Numbered from the stretch's first letter, positions 26,634 to 35,111 are shown. The stretch: 64,000 nucleotides of DNA from Mycolicibacterium bacteremicum (GCF_002086115.1 NZ_MVHJ01000005.1:1-64000), one strand, 5' to 3'. A program made the numbers and translations. The notes: generated by a model from the sequence alone, not told the origin.

Positions 26634-27854
26634 ATGGGACGAGTGGACGCGACAGAGCGGTGTCGCGGCATCATGGGTACTGCAGTTGCCCTGATCACGC
26701 TCTGCACCATGGTGATTGCGATGGCAGGGTGCGGGCAACCGGCACCTGAGCCGCGCGCGAAGACGATCGCCGAGAAGGGCACACCGTACGGCGATCTCCT
26801 GGTGCCGCGCGTGCACCTCTCGGTGCGCGACGGTGCCGTCGGAGTACCCGTCGAATCACCGGTGACGGTCACCGCCGAGGCCGGTGTCCTCGACGGTGTC
26901 ACCCTGACCAACGAGCAGGGCCGGGTCGTCAAGAGCGAACTGAGTCCCGACGGTGTCACCTGGCGTTCGGCCGAACCCCTGGGCTACAACCGGCAATACA
27001 CGGTGCACGCCGAGGCGCTCGGGCTCGGCGGGCGCACCGCCACCACCGCGACCTTCGAGACACACTCCCCGGAAAACCTCACCATGCCCTACGTGTTGCC
27101 GGGCAATGGCGAGGTGGTCGGCGTCGGACAGCCCGTCGCCATCTCGTTCGACGAGCCCATCCCGAACCGGCTGGCCGCTCAGAAGGCCATCACGATCACC
27201 ACCGACCCGCCGGTGGAGGGCGCCTTCTACTGGCTCAGTCCGCGCGAGGTCCGTTGGCGCCCCGCCGAATACTGGCAACCCGGTACGAGGGTCGAGGTCC
27301 GGGTCCGGACCTACGGCGTCGATCTCGGCGACGGCCTGTTCGGCCAGGATGATGCCGCCAGCACCTTCACCATCGGTGACCAGGTGATCGCGACCGCCGA
27401 CGACACCACCAAGACGCTGACCGTGCGGGTCAACGGGCAGATCGCCAAGATTATGCCGATCTCCATGGGCAAGAACGCCACCCCCACCGACAACGGCACC
27501 TACATCGTGGCCGAACGGCTGCCTTTCATGGTGATGGACTCGTCCACCTACGGCGTGCCGGTGAATTCCCCCGACGGGTACCGCACCGAGGTCAACTGGG
27601 CGACCCGGATGTCCTACAGCGGGATCTTCGTGCACGCGGCACCGTGGTCGGTGGGTAGTCAGGGGCGCGCCAACGTCAGCCACGGCTGCCTGAATGCCAG
27701 CACCGAGAACGCGAAATGGTTCTACGACAACACCAAACGTGGCGACATCGTCGAGGTCGTCAACACGGTGGGGTCGACGCTGTCGGGCACCGACGGCCTC
27801 GGCGACTGGAACATCCCGTGGGAGCAATGGAAAGCGGGCAACGCCGCGGTCTGA
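26634..27854 (+). CDS. L,D-transpeptidase lipoprotein (YkuD domain)
   Basis: 406 residues. A lipoprotein signal ends at MAGC, followed by two Ig-like domains and a C-terminal YkuD catalytic domain with the motif IFVHAAPW...[10 protein letters not shown]; Cys352 is the nucleophile. It forms 3-3 cross-links in peptidoglycan and acts outside the membrane, like LdtMt2. ATG 26634 has AGGA 8 bases before and is preferred; GTG 26616 and ATG 26670 are alternatives. Its stop adjoins the converging M56 gene with no gap. These enzymes are insensitive to most penicillins but inhibited by carbapenems, which makes the nearby BlaI pair notable. Confidence 0.92.
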   Translation: MGRVDATERCRGIMGTAVALITLCTMVIAMAGCGQPAPEPRAKTIAEKGTPYGDLLVPRVHLSVRDGAVGVPVESPVTVTAEAGVLDGVTLTNEQGRVVKSELSPDGVTWRSAEPLGYNRQYTVHAEALGLGGRTATTATFETHSPENLTMPYVLPGNGEVVGVGQPVAISFDEPIPNRLAAQKAITITTDPPVEGAFYWLSPREVRWRPAEYWQPGTRVEVRVRTYGVDLGDGLFGQDDAASTFTIGDQVIATADDTTKTLTVRVNGQIAKIMPISMGKNATPTDNGTYIVAERLPFMVMDSSTYGVPVNSPDGYRTEVNWATRMSYSGIFVHAAPWSVGSQGRANVSHGCLNASTENAKWFYDNTKRGDIVEVVNTVGSTLSGTDGLGDWNIPWEQWKAGNAAV

Positions 27855-28769
27855 TCAGTGCCGGCAGATCAGATTGACCACCACCGGCGCACTCACCGTC
27901 AGCGCGATCACCGATGTCGTCAGCAGTAGGTGACACCCCAGGGTGAAGCGATCGGCCGGAGCGTGCAGCCGGGCAACCCGGGCCGCCACACCCTGCGCAC
28001 CCACGGCGAGCCCGCCCACGGCATGCGGGCCCGCCAGCTTGACCATGCCGGCGATCAGCGCACCGTTGCCGTGGCGCCGGGCGGCGGTGTCATCGGCGCA
28101 CATCTCCAACAGCGTGGCCACCGCACCGGCGCCGCGGGTGAACAGCGGTAGCCGAGAAAGGCTGCCCGCCAACGCTCGCAGCACCATCAGCACGTGATGG
28201 TGGCGTCCGAGCAGGTGGGCGTCTTCATGGGCGAGCACCGCCGCGAGTTGCGCCCGGTCCAATGTCCGCACCGCCGCGGTGGTCACCACGATGGCGTGCG
28301 GCCGCCCCGCCACGCAGTACGCCGCGGCGCGGTCGGCGGCGATCACGAAGACGTCGGGACGGTCGGTGGGGGTGCCGATGATGCGGGCCGCCGCGGCATG
28401 GTCGTCACTGCGCGCACGCGCACCGGCCACCGCCCGCCAGACCTGTACCGCCACCACCGTCGAGATCAGTACGCCGGCGGTCACCAGGATGGTCAGGCTG
28501 ACCGCGCCCGGGGTGAGCGAGCGTTCCGGGACACCGAGCATCTCCAGGCACAGCACCACTGTCGATGACCCCGGCAGTCCGCCCACGCCGGCACTGATGA
28601 TCAGCAGCACCGCGACCGACCACGCGACGAGTACGGCGGTGATCGCCGTCAACCACGCGGTCACGCCGAGCCTGGGGTTCAGGCCGGCCCCGGTCAACCG
28701 CTGCAGGATTGCAGGCATCAGCCAGCTGACGACCACGCCGTAGGTCAACAGATAGACCGCGGCGGTCAT
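27855..28769 (-). CDS. M56-family membrane metallopeptidase (BlaR-like, no sensor domain)
   Basis: 304 residues with about four membrane helices and a zinc-peptidase motif HEDAH at 181-185 (AVLAHEDAHLLGRHH), followed by an EMCADDTAARR segment supplying a further ligand. BlaR1/MecR1 use such a domain to inactivate the repressor BlaI/MecI, but carry a penicillin-binding sensor domain that is missing here. It overlaps the BlaI gene by 4 bases (ATGA). It resembles the M. tuberculosis Rv1845c/Rv1846c pair in layout. How it senses a signal is not evident. Confidence 0.85.
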   Translation of the reverse strand: MTAAVYLLTYGVVVSWLMPAILQRLTGAGLNPRLGVTAWLTAITAVLVAWSVAVLLIISAGVGGLPGSSTVVLCLEMLGVPERSLTPGAVSLTILVTAGVLISTVVAVQVWRAVAGARARSDDHAAAARIIGTPTDRPDVFVIAADRAAAYCVAGRPHAIVVTTAAVRTLDRAQLAAVLAHEDAHLLGRHHHVLMVLRALAGSLSRLPLFTRGAGAVATLLEMCADDTAARRHGNGALIAGMVKLAGPHAVGGLAVGAQGVAARVARLHAPADRFTLGCHLLLTTSVIALTVSAPVVVNLICRH

Positions 28770-29137
28770 CGCCGGCGCTTCGGAGAATGGCGCAGTGCGG
28801 CACGCAGTTGCGCCGACTCCTCGGCGGTCATCTGTTCGACGAAGAAGGCCAGCACCGCTTCGGAGTCACCTCCGGAGTCGAATGCCACACGCATCAGATT
28901 TGCCGACCGTTCCTCGCGGGTCATGGTGGCCCAGTACCGGTAGGCCTTGCCTTCCCGGTCGCGACGCACCCACCCCTTGCGGAACAGGTTGTCCATCGTC
29001 GACAGGACGGTGGTATAGGCGATCTGACGGGTGTCGGCGAGATCCTCGAAGATGTCGCGCACGGTGGCACCGTCGGGCGATGCCCACACCCGGTCCATCA
29101 CCGTCGCCTCAAGATCACCGAAGCCCCGCTGCTGCAC
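28766..29137 (-). CDS. BlaI/MecI/CopY-family winged-helix repressor
   Basis: 123 residues with the BlaI fold: LEATVMDRVWASPDGATVRDI, then TTVLSTMDNLFRKGWVRRDREGKAYRYWA, which is the recognition helix and wing. GTG 29137 has a perfect AGGAGGTG upstream. Family members repress beta-lactamase, mec or copper genes and their own operon. Here likely targets are this operon, the convergent L,D-transpeptidase, or the divergent GH26 operon. Copper is a possible but unsupported signal. Confidence 0.9.
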   Translation of the reverse strand: MQQRGFGDLEATVMDRVWASPDGATVRDIFEDLADTRQIAYTTVLSTMDNLFRKGWVRRDREGKAYRYWATMTREERSANLMRVAFDSGGDSEAVLAFFVEQMTAEESAQLRAALRHSPKRRR

Positions 29138-29246
29138 CGCTCACCTCCTCCGCAGTCGCTTCCCACCCGCCCGCCTCGACGGCGCATTCAATCTATCCGT
29201 CGGCACCGCTGCGCATCGGACCGCGCCGACGGGCGGCGATGCGACG

Positions 29247-29265
29247 TTAGGTGATACTCACCTGA
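29247..29265. promoter_or_regulatory. IdeR/DtxR iron-box-like dyad
   Basis: TTAGGTGATACTCACCTGA agrees with the 19-base IdeR consensus (TTAGGTTAGGCTAACCTAA) at 14 positions and contains an exact AGGTGA/TCACCT inverted repeat. It lies 110 bases before blaI and 88 before the GH26 start, in their shared upstream region. The match is counted by eye. IdeR control is an inference; a BlaI or other dyad-binding regulator is also possible. Confidence 0.4.
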
Positions 29266-29341
29266 TTCACCCTGAATGAGTTCGCCAGAACCATTTCCTT
29301 TTCGGACGTCGAATTGCTCGGCGCCGGAGCCCCGCGGGCAT

Positions 29342-29347
29342 TATCTT
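29342..29347 (+). promoter_or_regulatory. -10 box of a likely leaderless GH26 operon transcript
   Basis: TATCTT fits TANNNT and ends 6 bases before GTG 29354, the same spacing as at the kinase gene. This would start the GH26-SpoIIE-GT2-STAS-HATPase operon mRNA at the initiation codon. Confidence 0.5.
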
Positions 29348-29353
29348 CGCAGT

Positions 29354-30208
29354 GTGGGGAAAGGAATGGGTCTCCTCAAATTCGGCGTCACGACGCCCGG
29401 CGGACCGTGTGCCACCGCCGAACTGGACACGGTGACCCGCATTACCGGTACCGCGCCCCAGTATGTGCTGTGGTACGAGGATTTCACCGCTGCGCCACCG
29501 CTGGCCGAGCTCGCTGCAGTTGCCAGGATCGGCGCCCTTCCGGTGATCACCTGGGAGCCGTGGACCGTCGCCGACCGCGGTCCGGGAACAATGCGCGATT
29601 TGGCCGCCGGTGCGCTCGATGACTATGTCCACGAATGGATCGGTGAATTGAAAGTTCGGCAACAGAACATCTGTTTGCGGTTTGCCCACGAATTCAACGG
29701 TGACTGGTATCCGTGGAGCCCGGCGGGTGGGACTCCGCCTGAAGTGCACATCGCGGTGTGGCAACGCATCCACACGATGTTCGCCGCAGCAGGGGCGACA
29801 AATGTGGACTTCATGTGGTGTGCCGATGCAGTTGCCGCGCAGCATGATCCGATCGTGTCCTGGTACCCCGGTGGCGAATTCGTCGACTACATCGGTGTCG
29901 ATGGGTACAACTGGGGCGCCGCAGGCGGCCGGCACGCGTGGTGTGCCCCGGCGGAGATATTCGGCGCAGCGCTGGCCGATGCGCGCGAGCTGGCCGGCGA
30001 CCGACCGGTCGTCGTGGCCGAGGTCGGCTGCGCGGAAGCAGGTGGCAGCAAAGCACGGTGGATCACCGATCTCGTCGGCTTTCTGCGGGACGACGCCGAG
30101 GTCGAGGGCTTCATCTGGTTCGACCACGACAAGGAGACCGACTGGCGCATCGCCAGCACGGCGGAGTCGGCCACCGCGTTGGCGGGCGCGTTGGGGGGAC
30201 GAGCATGA
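29354..30208 (+). CDS. Glycoside hydrolase family 26-like protein, no signal peptide
   Basis: 284 residues, a TIM-barrel glycosidase. FAHEFNGDWYPW matches the GH26 acid/base motif (Glu113) and VVVAEVGCAE the nucleophile strand (Glu223). GH26 enzymes are mostly beta-mannanases. No signal peptide or membrane helix is seen at GTG 29354 or in any longer in-frame start, so the product looks cytoplasmic, which is odd for a polysaccharide hydrolase. ATG 29366 is possible, but its AAAGGA abuts it. It overlaps the next gene as ATGA and opens the operon that contains a BcsA-like synthase, so it may trim or edit that polymer. Confidence 0.8.
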   Translation: MGKGMGLLKFGVTTPGGPCATAELDTVTRITGTAPQYVLWYEDFTAAPPLAELAAVARIGALPVITWEPWTVADRGPGTMRDLAAGALDDYVHEWIGELKVRQQNICLRFAHEFNGDWYPWSPAGGTPPEVHIAVWQRIHTMFAAAGATNVDFMWCADAVAAQHDPIVSWYPGGEFVDYIGVDGYNWGAAGGRHAWCAPAEIFGAALADARELAGDRPVVVAEVGCAEAGGSKARWITDLVGFLRDDAEVEGFIWFDHDKETDWRIASTAESATALAGALGGRA

Positions 30209-31443
30209 GCGCGCCATCGCTGCAGGCCAGGTACACGTTGCCGGCCGATGTCGAGGCCAAACGATTACACGCGGTCGACCAGCTCTACCAGTTGGACACC
30301 GAACCCGAGGAGCGTTTCGAACGAGTGACGAGCATGGCCCGTTGCGCACTCGGTGTACCGATGGCGGCGGTCTCCCTGCTGACATCGGACCGGCAATGGT
30401 TCAAGCAGTGCGACGGATTGGACATCGATTGCAGCGTCGCGCGCGGACAGACGGTGTGCCAGGCGGTGATCGCGCGCGCCTACGACGACGAGGCCGACGC
30501 ACTGCTCGTCCTGGAAGACACCTGGGAATCCGAGTTCGCCGACCTACCGGCGATTCGCTCCGAAGGCGGTATCCGGTTCTACGCCGGTTATCCGTTACGC
30601 GGTCCCGGCGGCCACGCCGTCGGCACCTTCTGCGTCTACGACACGCGGCCACGCTCACTCGACGCCGGGCAACGACAGACGTTCATCGAACTCGCCCGCT
30701 GGGCCGAACGTGAACTGCAGAGGTCCGATGACCTGGAACGCGCCGCGGCTGTCCAGCGACAACTACTGCCGAGCCCGCTCGGTGATCTTCCGGGATACAC
30801 GGTGCAGGCGTTGTGCGTACCCGCGTTCGCGGTCGGCGGTGACTTCTACGACCATTATCCCGTTCCCGGCGGGGCGGTGTTCACCATCGCCGATGTGATG
30901 GGCAAGGGTCTGGGCGCCGCGATCCTCACCGCGACCGTGCGATCGGCACTTCGGGGGGCATCACGAATGGTTCACCACGTCGGCGCGCAGGGTGATATCG
31001 CCGAGGCGGTGAATTCGGTGGCCCACCAGATCGCCGACGATCTGGCGAGCACCGACAGTTTCGTCACCCTTGTGCACCTGAAGTTGCACACCGCTGACGG
31101 CGTGCTCGACTACGTCGACGCCGGCCACGGCTTCGCCGCCCACGTCAGTGCGGACGCCGTGGTGACACCGCTGCGCGGCAACGGTCTGCCACTGGGAATC
31201 CTGCCCGACGAGACCTGGTCGTCTCACCGGGTCACCTTAGGGCCGGGCGAGAGCATCGTGCTGGCCTCGGATGGCGTTCTCGATCTGGTCAGCGACGGCT
31301 GCGACGTCCGGCCGGCGCTGCGGTTCATTGCCGAACACCGAGACCCGGTGCAGCTGTGCAACCGCGTACAGGCCTTGGTTGCCGACAACCCCGGCCTGGA
31401 TGACGTCACGCTGGTGGCCATCGGCCGTGAGCCCACCGGATGA
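30205..31443 (+). CDS. GAF-SpoIIE (PP2C-type) serine phosphatase
   Basis: 412 residues. An N-terminal GAF domain (about 20-175) is followed by a PPM phosphatase domain of the SpoIIE/RsbU class (about 190-405). Metal-binding aspartates are visible: GGDFYD (Asp213), IADVMGKG (Asp230), ASDGVLD (Asp356) and LDDVTLV (Asp399/400). Such enzymes dephosphorylate STAS anti-anti-sigma proteins; a STAS protein is encoded two genes downstream. It overlaps both neighbours by ATGA. The GAF domain may bind a small ligand or sense redox or light; which one is unknown. Confidence 0.9.
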   Translation: MSAPSLQARYTLPADVEAKRLHAVDQLYQLDTEPEERFERVTSMARCALGVPMAAVSLLTSDRQWFKQCDGLDIDCSVARGQTVCQAVIARAYDDEADALLVLEDTWESEFADLPAIRSEGGIRFYAGYPLRGPGGHAVGTFCVYDTRPRSLDAGQRQTFIELARWAERELQRSDDLERAAAVQRQLLPSPLGDLPGYTVQALCVPAFAVGGDFYDHYPVPGGAVFTIADVMGKGLGAAILTATVRSALRGASRMVHHVGAQGDIAEAVNSVAHQIADDLASTDSFVTLVHLKLHTADGVLDYVDAGHGFAAHVSADAVVTPLRGNGLPLGILPDETWSSHRVTLGPGESIVLASDGVLDLVSDGCDVRPALRFIAEHRDPVQLCNRVQALVADNPGLDDVTLVAIGREPTG

Positions 31444-33431
31444 CTCACCGGTTGCCGGACGCGTCGGCCGGAAGACTCCCGTCACCGTGGTTGCGACTGC
31501 TCATCCTGTGCACCGCGATCCTCGGGCTCAACTACATCATCTGGCGATGGATGTCATCGCTGAACTGGTCGGCGTGGTGGATCGCGGTGCCCTTGGTGAT
31601 CGCCGAGACCTACAGTGTCATCGACTCACTGCTGTTCGCGTTGACCATGTGGCGGGTGCTCCGACGGCATCCCCCACCGCCGCCGCCCGACGACGCGACG
31701 GTCGACGTACTCATCACGACGTACAACGAGCCGATCCCGATGGTGCTGGACACCGCACGCGCGGCCCAGGCCATCGAGTACCCGCACACCACATGGATTC
31801 TCGACGACGGCAACCGCGACGAGTTGGCGGTCGCCGCGGCCGAACTCGGCGTCGGCTACGTCACCCGATCGGCCGCCTGGGACGACAAGCCGCGACACGC
31901 CAAGGCCGGAAACCTCAACAATGCACTGTTCGAGACCGCGGGTGAGTACCTACTCATCCTGGACGCCGATCAGGTTCCGGACCCGCGCATCCTGGACCAC
32001 ACGCTCGGATACTTCCGGGATCCCAGGATGGCTCTTGTCCAGACGCCCCAGTATTTTCACAACGTGCCCTTCAGCGATCCGCTGGGAAGTCAGGCACCAC
32101 TGTTCTACGGGCCGATCCAGCAGGGCAAGGACGGCTGGAATGCCGCCTATTTCTGTGGCTCGAACGCGGTTCTGCGCCGTGAAGCGCTGATGCAGTTGGG
32201 CATTCGTGGCTACGTGCAAGCCGTGGAGGACGGCATCAAGCGCACCCTCTACGCAGCCCGGAAGATGCTCAAGACCGCCGCCACCCAGACAGATTCGAAC
32301 CAGCCCGAGGTTCACGCCGCGCTGCAGGCAGTGCGACAGGCCACCGCGGATGCGCGCAGGCAGCTGCGTGACGGTCGCGAACTCGCCGATATCACCTACG
32401 CATTCCAGCAGCGGGTCGACGCCGCCGCGCAGTCGATCGTCGCGGCGGATGTGACGGCCATGCGCGCAGATCTGGAGGTGATCAGGGCACTACGCGAAGA
32501 TCCCGAACACACCTCTACCGCAGTGATCTTCGACGACGAGGCGCTGACGTCACTGGCCGCACGCGAATGGTCACCGCTGGGCGCCATCGAATCGATCGGA
32601 GCCATGATCCGGGCGGTCGACGTCGGCCGTGACGACGAGGCTCAGCCCATTCTGCCGATGGCGACGATCTCGGTGACCGAGGACATGGCCACGTGCATGC
32701 GATTGCACGCTCAGGGCTGGAAGTCGGCCTACCATCACGAAATACTGGCGCGCGGGCTGGCGCCCGACGATGCCCGGACCATGCTGACCCAGCGGCTGCG
32801 CTGGGCCCAAGGCACGATCCAGGTGATGCTGAAGGAAAACCCGCTGCTGCAGAAGGGGCTCAGCATCGGGCAGCGCTTGATGTACTGGGCCACGATGTGG
32901 AGTTATCTGGCGGGGTTCGCCGCGTTGGCCTATATCGCGGCGCCCGCGATCTACCTCATCTTCGGGATAATGCCGGTGCAGGCCTACAGCTGGGATTTCT
33001 TCGGCAGGCTCATCCCGTTCCTCATCCTCAATCAGTTGATGTTCATCATCATCAGCCGCGGTACGCCGACCTGGCGCGGCCAGCAATACAGTCTCGCGCT
33101 GTTCCCGGTGTGGATCCGGGCGTGTGTCACCGCTTTTCGCAACGTGTATTTCGATCGCCCGTTGGGCTTTGCGGTGACCCCGAAGACAAAGCAAGCGGTC
33201 GATTCGATCCCGTGGCATCTGGTGAAGTGGCAATTGGCAGCGATTGCGATGCTCGTGGTGGCATCGGTGATCGGCATCGTGCAGCTGTACTTCGGAGCCA
33301 TCTCGGTTCTCGGGGTCGGCGTCAACCTGTTCTGGGTCATGTTCGACGTGGTCATCCTGAGTGTGGTGGTCCAGGCCGTCCGCTACCGCGGCCAGGATGC
33401 CGAAGAATCTGCCAGTGAAGGAGTCTCATGA
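31440..33431 (+). CDS. BcsA-like family 2 glycosyltransferase (polysaccharide synthase) with a large insertion
   Basis: 663 residues. N-terminal membrane helices (about 18-35, 45-70) precede a GT-A domain with processive-synthase motifs: DDGN (122-125), DAD (175-177), TED (413-415) and QRLRW (451-455). C-terminal helices form the export channel. Between FCGSN (238-242) and TED there are about 170 residues where BcsA has about 25; the excess (about 255-400) is Ala/Arg/Asp-rich and helical. No PilZ c-di-GMP domain and no BcsB gene are seen. The polymer could be a beta-glucan or, given GH26 next door, a mannan. ATGA overlaps on both sides. Confidence 0.88.
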   Translation: MTHRLPDASAGRLPSPWLRLLILCTAILGLNYIIWRWMSSLNWSAWWIAVPLVIAETYSVIDSLLFALTMWRVLRRHPPPPPPDDATVDVLITTYNEPIPMVLDTARAAQAIEYPHTTWILDDGNRDELAVAAAELGVGYVTRSAAWDDKPRHAKAGNLNNALFETAGEYLLILDADQVPDPRILDHTLGYFRDPRMALVQTPQYFHNVPFSDPLGSQAPLFYGPIQQGKDGWNAAYFCGSNAVLRREALMQLGIRGYVQAVEDGIKRTLYAARKMLKTAATQTDSNQPEVHAALQAVRQATADARRQLRDGRELADITYAFQQRVDAAAQSIVAADVTAMRADLEVIRALREDPEHTSTAVIFDDEALTSLAAREWSPLGAIESIGAMIRAVDVGRDDEAQPILPMATISVTEDMATCMRLHAQGWKSAYHHEILARGLAPDDARTMLTQRLRWAQGTIQVMLKENPLLQKGLSIGQRLMYWATMWSYLAGFAALAYIAAPAIYLIFGIMPVQAYSWDFFGRLIPFLILNQLMFIIISRGTPTWRGQQYSLALFPVWIRACVTAFRNVYFDRPLGFAVTPKTKQAVDSIPWHLVKWQLAAIAMLVVASVIGIVQLYFGAISVLGVGVNLFWVMFDVVILSVVVQAVRYRGQDAEESASEGVS

Positions 33432-33769
33432 GCCAATTCCCCACCCATACGGATGCTTCCGGTGTCGTCGTGGTGACGCCTGCCGGACGGCTCAACATGG
33501 TTGCCGCACCGGCACTGCGCAAGGAACTGCACGCCCTGGTCGAGGCGGGCACGCGACGTGTGGTGGTGGATCTCAGCGGTGTCGAGTTCATCGACTCCTC
33601 GGGGCTGGGCGCGCTCATCTCCGGTCTCAAGGTCGCCCGGCAGGCCGGCGGCGACCTACGCATCGCGGCCCCGACGCGCCAGGTCACGACCGTGCTGGAA
33701 TTGACCAACCTCAATCGGGTGTTACGCGCCTACCCCCGCCCCCAGGACGCCTTCGATGAGCAATCCTGA
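33428..33769 (+). CDS. STAS-domain anti-sigma-factor antagonist
   Basis: 113 residues, a single STAS domain with VVVDLSGVEFIDSSGLGALI. Ser57/Ser58 in D-S-S-G mark the site phosphorylated by partner kinases in SpoIIAA and RsbV. It overlaps the synthase by ATGA and the kinase gene by 14 bases. In the operon it is the likely substrate of both the SpoIIE phosphatase and the HATPase kinase. Its target could be an unlinked sigma factor or the synthase itself. Confidence 0.92.
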   Translation: MSQFPTHTDASGVVVVTPAGRLNMVAAPALRKELHALVEAGTRRVVVDLSGVEFIDSSGLGALISGLKVARQAGGDLRIAAPTRQVTTVLELTNLNRVLRAYPRPQDAFDEQS

Positions 33770-34169
33770 GCCGCTTGTCCTGGACACCGTGACGGGTCCG
33801 GACACGTTGGAAGCCATCCAACGGACCTTGGACGCGCTCTGGGCGGATCACGCCGACGTGCCGGATATGGTGCGCCTGCACATGGATCTGGCGGCCGGCG
33901 AGATCGGGGCCAACATCATCGAACATTCCGGTGACGGTCAACCTGTCCATCTGCGGATGGCCCTGGAGCTCGACTCGGAGCGGGTCCGGGCCGTCTTCAC
34001 CGACGACGGGCACCCGGCCCCGATGAATCTGCAGCAGCTGCAGATGCCGGACGAGATGTCCGAGCGCGGCCGCGGGCTGGCGATTGCGTACCGGGTGCTC
34101 GACGAACTCTCCTACCGGCGCGATGCCCAGGGCAATCACTGGACGTTGGTGCACCACCTGGACCGATAG
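33756..34169 (+). CDS. HATPase_c anti-sigma-factor/serine kinase (RsbW-like)
   Basis: 137 residues, a GHKL ATPase fold: N box in LAAGEIGANIIEHSGDG, and a glycine-rich lid around SERGRGLAIAYRVLDEL. RsbW/SpoIIAB kinases phosphorylate their STAS partner and sequester a sigma factor. It starts inside the STAS gene (14-base overlap) and ends the operon. No sigma-factor gene is in the window, so its output is open. Confidence 0.88.
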   Translation: MSNPEPLVLDTVTGPDTLEAIQRTLDALWADHADVPDMVRLHMDLAAGEIGANIIEHSGDGQPVHLRMALELDSERVRAVFTDDGHPAPMNLQQLQMPDEMSERGRGLAIAYRVLDELSYRRDAQGNHWTLVHHLDR

Positions 34170-34172
34170 GTT

Positions 34173-34189
34173 TCCGCCGAGCAGGCGGA
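34173..34189. terminator. Short hairpin between convergent genes
   Basis: TCCGCC (34173-34178) pairs with GGCGGA (34184-34189) around GAGCA. It sits in the 31-base gap between the HATPase gene and the converging UPF0016 gene. Short, so only a possible terminator. Confidence 0.4.
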
Positions 34190-34200
34190 CGGCAACCCGG

Positions 34201-34923
34201 TCAGCGACCGGTGGATGCCGCTTCTTCGTCAGTCGACCGGATCTGCGCCCGCAGCACCTCCGGACGCAGCCGCTGCGGCAGCGCGCGCAGCGCCAGCACG
34301 GTGGCGATCAGGATGGCGGCGGTACCGCCGGCGACGGCCACCACCGGCGCGGTCGGGAAGACGTTCTCCAGCACCATGTAGGAACCGAACACCAGGAACA
34401 ACGCGGCCGCACCGATCTGGATCATCCGCTCGGGCAGGTGTTTGCCCAGGACCGCGCCGACCATGATGGCCAGCCCATCGGCCACCACCATGCCCAGCGT
34501 CGAGCCGATCCAGACTCCGAACCAGTTGTTGTCTGCGGCGAGGGTGACGGTGGCGAGCATGGTCTTGTCACCGAGCTCGGCCAGGAAGAACGCGGACGTC
34601 ACCACGAAGAAGGCCGGTGCGGTGGCGCGCTGGGCCATGCCGGCCTCATCCTCGCTGAGCTTGTCGCCACGCAGCGTCCACGCGCCGAAGAAGATGAACA
34701 GCAGTCCGGCGATCAGTCCGAGCAGATGCCCGGGCAGCGCCGCTCCGAGGTAGTGACCGATGGCCACGGATAGGACGTGCACGACGGTGGTTGCCGCGGT
34801 GATGGCCGCCAGCACCACCCACCACCGGTAGCGCAACGCGAATGTCATGGCCACGAGCTGCGTCTTGTCGCCCAGTTCGGCGATGAAGATCACGGCGAAA
34901 CTCAGGAACAGGGCCGACAGCAC
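34201..34923 (-). CDS. UPF0016/GDT1 family transporter, probable Mn2+ exporter
   Basis: 240 residues with six membrane helices in two repeats, each with the family's ELGDKT motif (IAELGDKTQ near the N-terminus and LAELGDKTM in the second half). Members export Mn2+ or move Ca2+/Mn2+. GTG 34923 is chosen because GGAGG lies 5 bases before it; upstream in-frame sequence is the riboswitch leader. The Mn2+-type riboswitch in the leader supports manganese as substrate. Confidence 0.92.
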   Translation of the reverse strand: MLSALFLSFAVIFIAELGDKTQLVAMTFALRYRWWVVLAAITAATTVVHVLSVAIGHYLGAALPGHLLGLIAGLLFIFFGAWTLRGDKLSEDEAGMAQRATAPAFFVVTSAFFLAELGDKTMLATVTLAADNNWFGVWIGSTLGMVVADGLAIMVGAVLGKHLPERMIQIGAAALFLVFGSYMVLENVFPTAPVVAVAGGTAAILIATVLALRALPQRLRPEVLRAQIRSTDEEAASTGR

Positions 34924-34989
34924 GCGAACCTCCGCAGATCTCTGGCTGCCATGAGGAGCGAACCCCGGCCGGCAGCCACGTATGGCTAG

Positions 34990-35105
34990 TGGGCCGAAGG
35001 TCTCGTCCACCGACTGTCGTCGGTCCGGGTGACCGGGATGTCCGACCGATGAGTCGGCGTATCCAGTGTGTCGACCACCCGATTGGGGGCTACTCCCCTT
35101 CGCTG
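34990..35105 (-). ncRNA. yybP-ykoY manganese riboswitch
   Basis: Read on the minus strand, the leader begins GCGAAGGGGAGTAGCCC and closes with GACGAGACCTTCGGCCC. These match the conserved yybP-ykoY elements (GGGGAGUAG and the GAGACCUU 3' strand), and CGAAGG pairs with CCTTCG to form P1. A TCGACA element lies between. The aptamer ends about 65 bases before the UPF0016 start. In this class, Mn2+ binding raises expression of manganese exporters. Confidence 0.85.
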
Positions 35106-35111
35106 CAGACG

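Noticed and set aside
21351..35100. Accessory region as a prophage or integrative element
   Set aside because: No integrase, transposase, terminal repeats or att-like duplication at a tRNA was found; the tRNAs are 21 kb away.
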